From assembly GCA_000151295.1 (NCBI GenBank), contig GG745360.1:392335-404654 (forward strand): DNA of 12,320 nt. Reading direction: 5' to 3'. Shown in pieces: positions 1-9,354 of the stretch. A program made the translations under genes and the position numbers. The notes under the pieces were generated by a model, which worked only from the letters and a program-made list of their open reading frames with translations, did no database searches and was not told where the DNA came from. Origin of the DNA: Allomyces macrogynus ATCC 38327. Taxonomy: Eukaryota; Blastocladiomycota; Blastocladiomycetes; Blastocladiales; Blastocladiaceae. The stretch's first letter is position 1, and every line of letters starts with the position of its first letter.

Positions 1-1
1 A

Positions 2-746
2 TCCAGCGCACCGAAACTAGCCACCAGCACCGCACGCGCGCCACCGGCACCGCCGATCAGAGCGACGCCGGCACGCGCCGGGAAGACGGCCGCAGCGGCA
101 CCCGCGCCGGCGCCGGCGACCCGCGCGCCTCCGCCCAAGACCCCCGCGACCAGACTTGCCGCGGCGGCAAGACCGGCGGCCGCCACCGCGAAACCGCCCG
201 CCACCGCCGCAAAACCCGGAGCCGCCGCCGCCTAGGACTCCCTCGTGGGAAAAAACCGCCGTCTTCCCACCACTCAAGACCGCCGCCACTGCCGCTCCAG
301 CTCCACCACCCAAGACCCCCTCGTTCGCCAAGTCCGCGCCCAGCAAATCGCAGCGCACGCCCGTGGGTCGCGTCCAAGCCGCCTCTGCCGCTGCCGCCAC
401 TGGCCCCAGCGAGTCGCTCTACTCGCCTAACACACTCGCGCGGGACGAGTCCCTCTTTGTGAGCGACGTCGAGGATGGGACCAAGCGGATTCCCGGATGG
501 GCCGAATGGGGCACGTTGAATCCGGTCGCGACGGCACAGGCTGGGTGGGACCCGGACGCGATTTTCGGGCCGTTGCCGCCCGTGTTCAAGGTCAAGGAGA
601 TTTTGCCTTGGATGGCACGCAGGTTTAATTGGCTGCGCGAGGACGCAAGCGAGTCGAAGCCGGTGCCGCTCGCGAGGGGGGAGCTGGAGCAGTATCGCGT
701 CGCGGTGGTGAAGCGGTGGCCGCCGCCACCAGCAAAGCCGTCGTGA
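2..746 (+). CDS. INCENP/Sli15-like inner centromere protein, C-terminal part (5' partial, frameshifted)
   Basis: In the chromosomal passenger complex INCENP holds Aurora kinase through a C-terminal IN-box. Here the C-terminus has RIPGWAEWGTL, then DPDAIFGPLPP and VKEIL (nt 486-605), which matches the IN-box pattern IP-x-WA ... DP-x-x-IFG-x-x-PP ... EI. A Pro/Ala/Lys-rich, low-complexity stretch with S/T-P sites precedes it, as is usual for the disordered part of INCENP. The stop is at 744-746 and the 5' end lies outside the window. From nt 2 to about 232 the plausible frame starts at base 2 and ends at a TAG at 233-235. The IN-box is in the next frame, starting at base 3. Both frames encode the same motif, APPPKTP (nt 125-145 and 300-320), so one gene has been shifted by +1 within about 212-232. 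No GT exists before about 245, so a standard intron cannot explain the change. The usual Thr-Ser-Ser motif after the box is missing. The family call is by motif only. Confidence 0.75.
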
Positions 747-823
747 GAGATGACGACGAAGAGAGTGGAGAGGAGAGATGAATGGATATTGAGCTAATTT
801 ATTCTATTGTCTTTCTTGATTGG

Positions 824-1605
824 TTATCGTTGGAACAAGACGGTTTGGTAATTCGGCCAGACGCATTCCTGGTCGAGCAATCGGTGCAGCTCGTCGACGA
901 GAAACTTTTCCACTTTCGTCACGTTGTGCAGCATTTGCTTGCTCGCGTCGCCGACCGACGTTTCGATATTGAGCGCCTTGATCACACTGGAGTCGATCAG
1001 CGTCCAGGGAACCAAACCGATTCGCACGGGAATTCTGCATACCTCGTACTTCCTGTCTCATCCTCGGTCTCCAACAAGCACCACGCGACGCGCGACCCAC
1101 CCCCAAGCACCGCGACCGCCAACAAGGCGTCCAAGTGACACCCGCGCAAGTGCATTTGCACCGGTAGCCATAAACTACCCCCACCCCCGCCCGGTAACGG
1201 GGCGCCCAACTGCGCTGTCGCATCGACCGCCACGTCCCCGCGGTACGCGACATGGACATGGATCTGCACGTCGGTCGCGTGCCGCGCCGGGGGGTCCAGT
1301 CCCGCTGCCCCTGCGAGCGGAGCAGCGGGCGGTGGTGGTACGGATGGGGTCGCGCGCAGGACGGGCGAAGTGGCGGCCGAGGGCGGAACGGTGTCGCACA
1401 TGGGTTCGGCATGGTAGAATTCGTCGAAGGGGTCGACGACACTGAGTAAGGTGATGTCGGGTGGGTTCGAGCCGAAGCGCAGGTTGGAGACGCGCAGGTG
1501 GCGCACGTAGGGCGATTGGATCGCGGAGATGCGGTCGTTGAGGTAGGATTCGAGCGCGCACGCGAGGTCCCCGTCGAGTAAGGACCAGTTGATATCGAGC
1601 GACAT
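824..1605 (-). CDS. MDM12: Mdm12, SMP-domain subunit of the ERMES ER-mitochondria tether
   Basis: Mdm12 is a soluble lipid-binding subunit that bridges Mmm1 in the ER to Mdm34 in the mitochondrial outer membrane. The start MSLDINWSLLDGD and the following VDPFDEFYHAE are typical of the family N-terminus. The C-terminus, NIETSVGDASKQMLHNVTKVEKF and then VWPNYQTVLF, matches the conserved end (ESEIG ... VLKNV-x-KVEKF ... V-P). Exons are 1605-1043 and 986-824. The 56-nt intron 987-1042 starts GTATGC, has a CTGAT branch point and ends CTCCAG. Splicing keeps the frame through GSTS/VIKALNIE. The product is 241 aa, slightly short for fungal Mdm12. Residues about 70-108 form a Pro/Ala-rich loop and 138-144 are Gly-rich, both presumably insertions in the SMP domain. 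Unspliced, the frame would read into a stop at 997. The ATG at 1605 opens directly into the conserved N-terminus. The gene converges with the INCENP gene, with 77 bp between the stops. Confidence 0.92.
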
Positions 1606-2102
1606 GGTTGATGGTGGTTGACGGGTTTAGGCGTGTGCGCGGGCTCGGTGCCGGGTGGAGAGTGTCGGCAGGACTGTAACGAGGAGGTTGCGGGAAGTCG
1701 CGGCCTCGAGGGGCGGTCGGGCGTGGTGGTCAGATTGAAGTCAGCGACGATGAAGCGTACCGAGTGCTGCGGCAAGCAGGGATCGTCGGTCTGCGACTTC
1801 ATGCGGAGCCCTGTTCGAATATCGCACCTGGCGAGATGAGTGAGCGACACGTCGTAGACCCCGCATGCCGCTGTTCTCCGCGACCACGACAGTTGCAAGT
1901 TGCAACCATCAGCGGTGGTTCAGCGTGGCAATAAAGGAACTCTTAGTCCTCTCGCCAGGACGTAAGGCCTTCCATATTGTGGTTCGTTTTGCACTTAGGG
2001 CACGCATTTTGTGCCATGCACTGCTGATCGCTTCTTGCAATATCGTTTCCCAGGAGACTGAAAGCGCTGTGCAGGAAATGGCAACAAAGTGGCCATTTCA
2101 TT
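1606..2102. other. Intergenic: MDM12 upstream region and SWI3-like 3' region
   Basis: This 497-bp gap separates the MDM12 start from the stop of the SWI3-like gene; both are on the minus strand, so it should hold the MDM12 promoter and the 3' UTR of its neighbour. I see no coding pattern on either strand, no TATAAA and no tRNA. The only structure is a near-palindromic double GTTGCAA at 1892-1906, about 290 bp upstream of the MDM12 ATG. Confidence 0.6.
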
Positions 2103-3315
2103 TCAATCCCATGTCGCGTCAATTGTCGGCAACTCCAAATCATCGTCCTCGTCCTCATCATCGGCCACAATCCTCCGCCGCGGCTTCGCGCTCGATGACG
2201 CGACAGGCACCGCCACGTCGTCGTCCTCGTCCACATCGACCGGACCCGCCGGTGCGGGCACACTCACTGCCGACCCTCTCGCCGCAGGTGCCGGCGATGC
2301 GGGCGATCCGGACGGCGATGCTCCGACATTGATCTTCGCGCGGTAACAGCCCTGCTTGAGCGCCGCGAGCCGCTCGAGTGTGCGCTGCTTGGCCGATGCG
2401 CCATTATCGTCGGTGGGTGGGGGCGGCGGGACCGGGGCCGGTATCGCGAGGTCAGCCATGGCCGCGTCAAACGCGTCGTCGTTGTGGTGGGCGAGTGGTG
2501 GTGGCCCAGCGAGCTCTTGCGGCGCGGGTGGTGGTGGCGGCACGTCGTCCATGTCGATATCCGACGGGATATCGTCGTCGCTGTCGTTGGCGGCGCCAGC
2601 GGGCTCGGTGCTCGCCGTGCCCCAGCCCATTTCCTCGCGGACCCATTCGTGGAGGTGCGCCTAAACAAAACGGAGCGAAAACCGAGTTTAGAACACTGTC
2701 CAGTGTCCACCCAGTCGAGAGCCGATCAGAAAGCGCAGCGACGAACCTTGACGCGCTTGGTCCTCGTGAGCCGCATCGACCGCTCCACAAATCGGTCAAA
2801 CGGATACCGCGGGAATACGCGATGAGCCCAGACCTTGTAAAACTGCACGAGCTTGTCGAGGTTCTTGACCTCGTGGCCCTTGCCGTGCTTGAACTTGATT
2901 TTCTTGCACTCGTGCCGCAAGAACGGGAGCGCGTCGGGCTCGAGAAATCTGGACAACCACCGCCACGTCAGTTCCAAGCACCAACAAACCAAATGCGGAG
3001 CGCGCTGCGCGCGTACCGGTTCTCGTCCAATTTCGGAATCTCGACGCGCTTCTTTTCGGGTGCGACGTCCATGGCCAGGTCGGTCGTGACACCCGTCGCG
3101 CCTGGCGTCGGGTTCGCCGGGTCCAAGCCCGACAGCAGGCCGGGGGTTGCCGGGCCGGGTGCCGTTCCTGCCGGCGCGGGCGGGCGGCTCGGGCCCGCAG
3201 CATCTTCCATGTCCGACTCGTCGGTGCCGAGATAGTCGTCGTACTCGTCGCGCGGTGGGCCCCACGTCAGCGGCGGCAGAGCCGCGCCACTTGCCGGACG
3301 ACGGGAATTTGACAT
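2103..3315 (-). CDS. Swi3/Csm3/TIPIN-family replication fork protection protein
   Basis: Swi3 (Csm3 in budding yeast, TIPIN in animals) pairs with Swi1/Tof1/Timeless to stabilise paused forks and support the S-phase checkpoint and cohesion. The conserved domain spans about residues 92-180: EIPKLDENRFLEPDALPFLR, then KKIKFKHGKGHEVKNLDKLV, FYKVWAHRVFP, TRTKRVK and HEWVREEMG. Exons are 3315-3017, 2948-2747 and 2660-2103, giving 352 aa. Intron 1 (2949-3016, 68 nt) runs GTACGC ... ACTGAC ... TCCAG. Intron 2 (2661-2746, 86 nt) runs GTTCGT ... TTTAG. Both restore domain residues exactly, at DENR/FLEP and RVK/AHLHEW. The N-terminus is acidic (DEYDDYLGTDESDMED), followed by Pro/Ala-rich sequence. The tail has a DSDDDIPSDIDMDD patch, proline runs, a predicted helix (258-275, AKQRTLERLAALKQG) and an acidic end (DDEDEDDDLEL). 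In TIPIN a comparable helix binds RPA; that role here is inference. The ATG at 3315 was chosen because the upstream in-frame sequence does not look coding. Confidence 0.9.
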
Positions 3316-3765
3316 GGTGGATATTGTGCAGCTCTGGTGGGACTTGGTGTCGGCGAGCACTTGATTGGAATTGTGGCAGTTACGAGGACGGATGACAGGG
3401 ACGACACGGTCGCTGGCTCGGAAATGAATTGCCCAGTCCCTCGGCCCTTTTTGCAGCGAGTTGCGAGCTCGAAGATGGAGGAGGAGGGACGAGATTAACT
3501 TGCTGTCGTCGATGAAGGTCACAACCAATTTGTCGCTGACCACAAAGGCGGTTGGCCATCGACTCACAGCGTCGCAAGCAAGAGGAGTGAAGAATGAAGA
3601 AAAAAAGACGGAAGTTTAGGATATTGTATACTTACAAAACGAGATGGAATCGAAATGATGCGAGCGCCATGCCGAGCCGGCCCGCGCGCCAAACACGGCA
3701 TGCCCGGCACGACGCTCGACGAGAGCGGCACCCGCGCAGCCGCCACTCAAACCGCGCCGCGCCGC
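3316..3765. other. Intergenic: SWI3-like promoter/leader and PGI 3' region
   Basis: This 450-bp gap lies between the PGI stop and the SWI3-like ATG, both on the minus strand. There is no convincing gene in it. On the minus strand a perfect GTAAGTATAC lies at about 3629-3638, beside an AT-rich patch. It could be a leader splice donor for the SWI3-like gene, part of the PGI 3' end signal, or chance. In-frame open sequence upstream of the SWI3-like ATG has no family resemblance. Confidence 0.5.
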
Positions 3766-6059
<2,294 letters not shown>

Positions 6060-6527
6060 CTAGTGGTCGAAACGAGGCCTACAAAACGTGGTCGGCGCGC
6101 CCTGTGAGCTCCGAAGCTGCAACTTGACGCAATGACATGTGGGCTCGCCGTCGTGCGTCCAGCGGCGAGAGGCGTCGGTCATGATCACGGTCGGCGTGCT
6201 TCGTGCACGTACCCGGTGGCGAACGTGGGCCGAGCGACCAGCGTGATTTGCGTGATGGTGTTGAGGGAGCTGAAGCGAGCCGGAACTTGAATGGGCGCGG
6301 GGACCAGTCGCTTTTTGTATTGATCCAGGGGCGTGCATCGGAGCGTGTTGGCCGATTTGAACTCGTAGACCGGGTCCGAAGTGGGTCCTTTCGCCGTGGC
6401 GACCGGCAGGAGAATGGGCGCAGAGTGACGGCGCGGTGGCGCCGGGCAAAGGCGCTTGTGTCGTGCAGCCTTGCAGCTCTTTCGAACCTTTTTGCATCTT
6501 TGCGACGCAAAGCGCCGTCGACGTCAT
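6060..6527 (-). CDS. Unrecognised small spliced gene (tentative)
   Basis: On the minus strand, 6213-6423 reads as good protein with the GC-rich third positions of the neighbouring genes: SDPVYEFKSANTLRC, LDQYKKRLVPAPIQ, VPARFSSLNTITQITLVARP. The open segment (6523-6185) has no ATG, so an upstream exon is needed. One model is ATG at 6527, exon 6527-6488, intron 6388-6487 (GTTCGA ... AAAG, 100 nt), exon 6387-6213, intron 6079-6212 (GTACGT ... TTGTAG, 134 nt) and exon 6078-6060 ending PRFDH and TAG. That gives 77 aa. Both donors fit the GTNCG pattern seen elsewhere in the window, but the branch points are weak. Without the second intron the protein would end TGYVHEARRP at 6185. An overlapping ATG at 6534 is in another frame. 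I see no signal peptide, membrane segment or known domain. The core is fairly convincing; the start and first exon are uncertain. Confidence 0.35.
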   Translation of the reverse strand: MTSTALCVAKMQKGSKELQGCTTQAPLPGATAPSLCAHSPAGRHGERTHFGPGLRVQIGQHAPMHAPGSIQKATGPRAHSSSGSLQLPQHHHANHAGRSAHVRHRVRARSTPTVIMTDASRRWTHDGEPTCHCVKLQLRSSQGAPTTFCRPRFDH

Positions 6528-6772
6528 CGCTCATGGGGCCGAGGTTGTCCAACGCTTGTTCAAAAGTCTCCAAAACGAAATGAATTTGACAGGTTTGTTG
6601 AATGTCTCGTGCTTTCTGTCTGCACCGCGTGTACCGACTGCCTTTTGAGAAGAGGGATGGAGCTAGACGGAATGACGAGCGAGCACGCGGCCGCGTCGAG
6701 TGTCTGCGCGGTGTGAGCAACGAGCGAAAGTGAAATCGCCGAGTACCATATTGCAAGTAACGACCAAACCAT

Positions 6773-7963
6773 TCACAACCCCTGGAGCGCTTGGACCATT
6801 TCCGCACCATGGTCACGCAAACACGCGATACTGCGCTCGCCGAGCGCGTAGAAAAGCGCCGGCGCTCTCGTCTCGAGCGTGAACGCGACCCAGGCCATGA
6901 TCAGGATCGCATAGGCCAAGAGCGCGAGGTGGAGATCGCGCGTGAACTGGACGCGGTGGACAATGTTCGCCTTGGCCATATACGTCGACACGAGATCGTT
7001 CTCGAGCGACGCGCGCGAGGTCGGGTGCATGGCCGAAATGAGTAGGCGCGCGACATCGACCACGGCTGGCGCGTCCGTGGCCGCGTCTTGGAAGTCGACG
7101 AGCAGCGCGCGCGTGTCGACCTCGTTGTACAGGACGTTACCCGGGTTCGGGTCGCCGTGCAGAATGTACGCAACGCCGGAGGAAGTGGAGATGGCACGCA
7201 GGATTGCGGCATAGCCGACAGTTGCCGCACGCGAGAACAGATCGCGCAGCACTATGGGCGCGTCGGGGCAGAAATGCGCATAGAAACGGTGCAGCAGCGC
7301 CTCGAGCGCCTTGGCGTCATGATTGACGGGAATCATCACACGGTCCGTACGCGACTGGATGAGCGCGTCCCACGTCAACAACGAGCTGGCCGGAAACACG
7401 CCCGCTGACGTGTGCAACGTGGCCAGCGCGTCAACAATCGCCAGCAGAACGGTACGGTCCACGTCGGGGCCCTCGGTCAGGTCGACCGACCATGGCGAGA
7501 GAGGCTTGAACCCGGCCCTGCTCAGGTCTGCTAGAAGGATCGCCTGGTGGCCGTCGGCGTGGTAGGCGCGCGGCACAATTGAGCGCAACTGCTCAGACTG
7601 CATGGCGTGTGCGTAGAACGCGGCCTCGACACGGTGCGCCTGCTGAAGCATGGGCACGATTGCGGCGCCGAGCCGGTGTGCGAGGTTGCCTATGTCGGCC
7701 GGCAACAGCTTCATGAACAGCGCGGTCGGCTGGTCCGTCTCTGTTGGCAGCAGCACCGTCGGGTCGTATTCGACGTGAAGAAGTGATTTGACAATGGGAG
7801 AAAAGCCACCGGAAAACGTGTTTGCCTTGACGCTGGTAATTACTGCAGCTGGAAGACCAAGTGCCGCAGCTAGCCATTTCGTGGCGACGGCCGTTGCCGT
7901 CGGCACGCAGCATCCTTGGACATGCTTGGGGCCAGTGCAGCGAGTCGTTCGTGCGGGGATCAT
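6773..7963 (-). CDS. EcKinase/choline-kinase-like small-molecule phosphotransferase
   Basis: A protein-kinase-fold enzyme that transfers phosphate from ATP to a small-molecule hydroxyl; the substrate cannot be read from sequence. The intronless ORF encodes 396 aa, about the family length. Motifs: Gly-rich loop FSGGFSPI (50-57), ATP-binding Lys85 in ALFMKLLP, a conserved Glu in HRVEAAFY (110-117), RAYHADG and LLADLSRAGF (132-152), the catalytic loop LHGDPNPGNVLYN (268-280) with Asp271 and Asn276, and metal-binding VDFQDA (289-294). The DFQ triplet and the AFYAHA and ADLS segments fit the ecdysteroid-kinase-like/CHK family better than aminoglycoside phosphotransferases. A hydrophobic stretch (346-361) is probably a buried C-lobe helix. 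The start is the ATG at 7963; the frame is open to 8128 but offers only a GTG. No clear fungal housekeeping gene of this kind is known to me. Detoxification or sterol/lipid metabolism are guesses. Confidence 0.8.
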   Translation of the reverse strand: MIPARTTRCTGPKHVQGCCVPTATAVATKWLAAALGLPAAVITSVKANTFSGGFSPIVKSLLHVEYDPTVLLPTETDQPTALFMKLLPADIGNLAHRLGAAIVPMLQQAHRVEAAFYAHAMQSEQLRSIVPRAYHADGHQAILLADLSRAGFKPLSPWSVDLTEGPDVDRTVLLAIVDALATLHTSAGVFPASSLLTWDALIQSRTDRVMIPVNHDAKALEALLHRFYAHFCPDAPIVLRDLFSRAATVGYAAILRAISTSSGVAYILHGDPNPGNVLYNEVDTRALLVDFQDAATDAPAVVDVARLLISAMHPTSRASLENDLVSTYMAKANIVHRVQFTRDLHLALLAYAILIMAWVAFTLETRAPALFYALGERSIACLRDHGAEMVQALQGL

Positions 7964-8571
7964 GACTGACGGAGCTGGACAAGAGAATTTGCAATGGTCG
8001 TCGAGCGTCGAGATTGTGGAGAGATGGACGAAACTTGAATGAGCATCAGAATCAGATGCCAATTCCAACTCACACCTTCGTTGTGGGCGGTCCACAGGCA
8101 ACCCGCAAGCAACAACATCCTTGCTCACGAGCCGACCAACAACTGGATATCCACTTCGTCATCTATTTGCCGAGAGATTTTTGTCGAGAGATGGAGACCA
8201 AAACCCGATGCTGTCGACCAAGAAGACCTTTTTCATTTTCCATTGTCTCAATTTGCGCTCGTTGCTATGCCATGCTGGTTCTGACGGATGGCAAGCAACT
8301 GCTGCCCACAAGTGGCGATGGATGGATGGCATGTATGAGCAATGGCCCCCGCCAGATCCTGGTCAGTCGTCGTGTGACAAGGTTCAGCGGCCACATACCA
8401 TGACTTGATCAGTCCGACATGTGTCGTTTGAAACCGAGCGCAGTGCTTTACCCTGACGGTCGTGAGAAACTTGGAGGCCGGATTGATAATCAAGATGAGC
8501 GACAGCTATCGCATAGCAATCGTGCCGCCATGAACCGCAGGTGGGTTGTCTGGACTTGTCTCACCAAAGTG

Positions 8572-8615
8572 ATCAGGTCATCAGGTCAAACGCTCAAAGG
8601 CTCAACAGCTCAACA
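8572..8615. repeat. Cluster of short 8-bp direct repeats
   Basis: ATCAGGTC occurs twice in tandem (8572-8587). After a 4-bp spacer come three 8-bp units, GCTCAAAG, GCTCAACA and GCTCAACA (8592-8615). Both arrays have period 8, which suggests slippage. No function is evident. Confidence 0.75.
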
Positions 8616-9050
8616 AGTATCAGCGGGGCCGCGTTTCGAAGCAAAACAACCACGGCCGGCCAATGATATATTGAATATTTACTACCTATCGCACGAGCCG
8701 GCCTAGCAACCACGAGAGACAAGAGGCAGGCGCGGGACCGCATGGCAACCACATTGATGCGGGCGAGGCGGGCCAGCTCCTTGGCCTCGAAAACGCGCGT
8801 TGCTTCCAAGCCTTTTGCCGTCTTTGGTGCGCTGTGCCGGCAACGGCGCGCGCATCCACCTACTTGCAAACGATCAACGTTTATGGTGGTGCATCCCAAA
8901 GGTGGACCGCATCTCGCAGATGATTGGGAAGGGGGCTCCTGGCCAGTTGGGACCGGTTGGGCGATGGAGCATTGCCCCTTGCAAGGACAAGGGTGTGAGC
9001 CACTTGTGAGTTGTGTTTTTTTGCTGTAGGTGTTGTGAAGCTTGCTTTGG

Positions 9051-9074
9051 TTTCTGGATTTCTGGATTTCTGGA
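9051..9074. repeat. Tandem repeat (TTTCTGGA)x3
   Basis: Three exact copies of TTTCTGGA followed by a decayed fourth copy to about 9082. It lies in non-coding DNA downstream of VPS1 and looks like a microsatellite. Confidence 0.85.
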
Positions 9075-9354
9075 TTTTTGGTTTTCTGCTTTGCGCTGTT
9101 TCGATTTGACGTCTGTCAGTTCATTGTACGTCGTGTCGAGACAGGCCCTCCCAGCCTGTTTGCACGGCGCAAAAGACGTGCTGGGTGAGAGAGCACTTGT
9201 TGTTGATGAAGCTGTCAGGCGTGAGCAGAACTCGCCCGGACTTCCAAACCTTCATAAAAGCAGAACTATTTCAGAAACCAAGGCCGCAACCGCACCAAGC
9301 ACCCAAATACACACTCAACCCCCCTCTCCCTCCACAGCTGTCTCTCTCCCGCAC

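Larger units (their letters stand above)
7964..9354. other. Intergenic: phosphotransferase upstream region and VPS1 3' region
   Basis: This is the largest gap, 1,391 bp between two minus-strand genes. It is less GC-rich than the genes around it. Open frames on both strands (for example 8742-9029 plus and 8594-8899 minus) lack coding-like codon use and any recognisable domain. It holds 8-bp direct repeats at 8572-8615 and 9051-9074, an AT-rich island at about 8664-8684, and a pyrimidine-rich tract (9318-9350, plus strand) just beyond the VPS1 stop. I see no tRNA or transposon. Confidence 0.55.

Noticed and set aside
623..692. A possible 70-nt intron at the end of the INCENP-like gene
   Set aside because: The donor GTTTAA does not fit the GTNCG pattern of the window and no branch point is visible. 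It is kept only as an alternative in the findings.
804..1898. A 364-codon minus-strand frame across MDM12
   Set aside because: It overlaps the real MDM12 exon in another frame, is Ser/Thr/Arg/Pro-rich and has no recognisable domain.
6560..6772. A 70-residue minus-strand frame starting MVWSLLAIWYSAISLSLV, resembling a signal peptide
   Set aside because: It overlaps the phosphotransferase stop codon region, has no coding-like codon bias and no body after the hydrophobic start. Probably promoter DNA of the small gene.
7964..8128. N-terminal extension of the phosphotransferase to 8128
   Set aside because: The only start there is GTG, which is not expected in a nuclear fungal gene, and the extension has no family similarity.
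8742..9029. A 95-residue plus-strand frame starting MATTLMRARRASSL, resembling a mitochondrial presequence
   Set aside because: The rest of the frame is low in coding signal and has no domain. The region is AT-richer and repeat-bearing like non-coding DNA.
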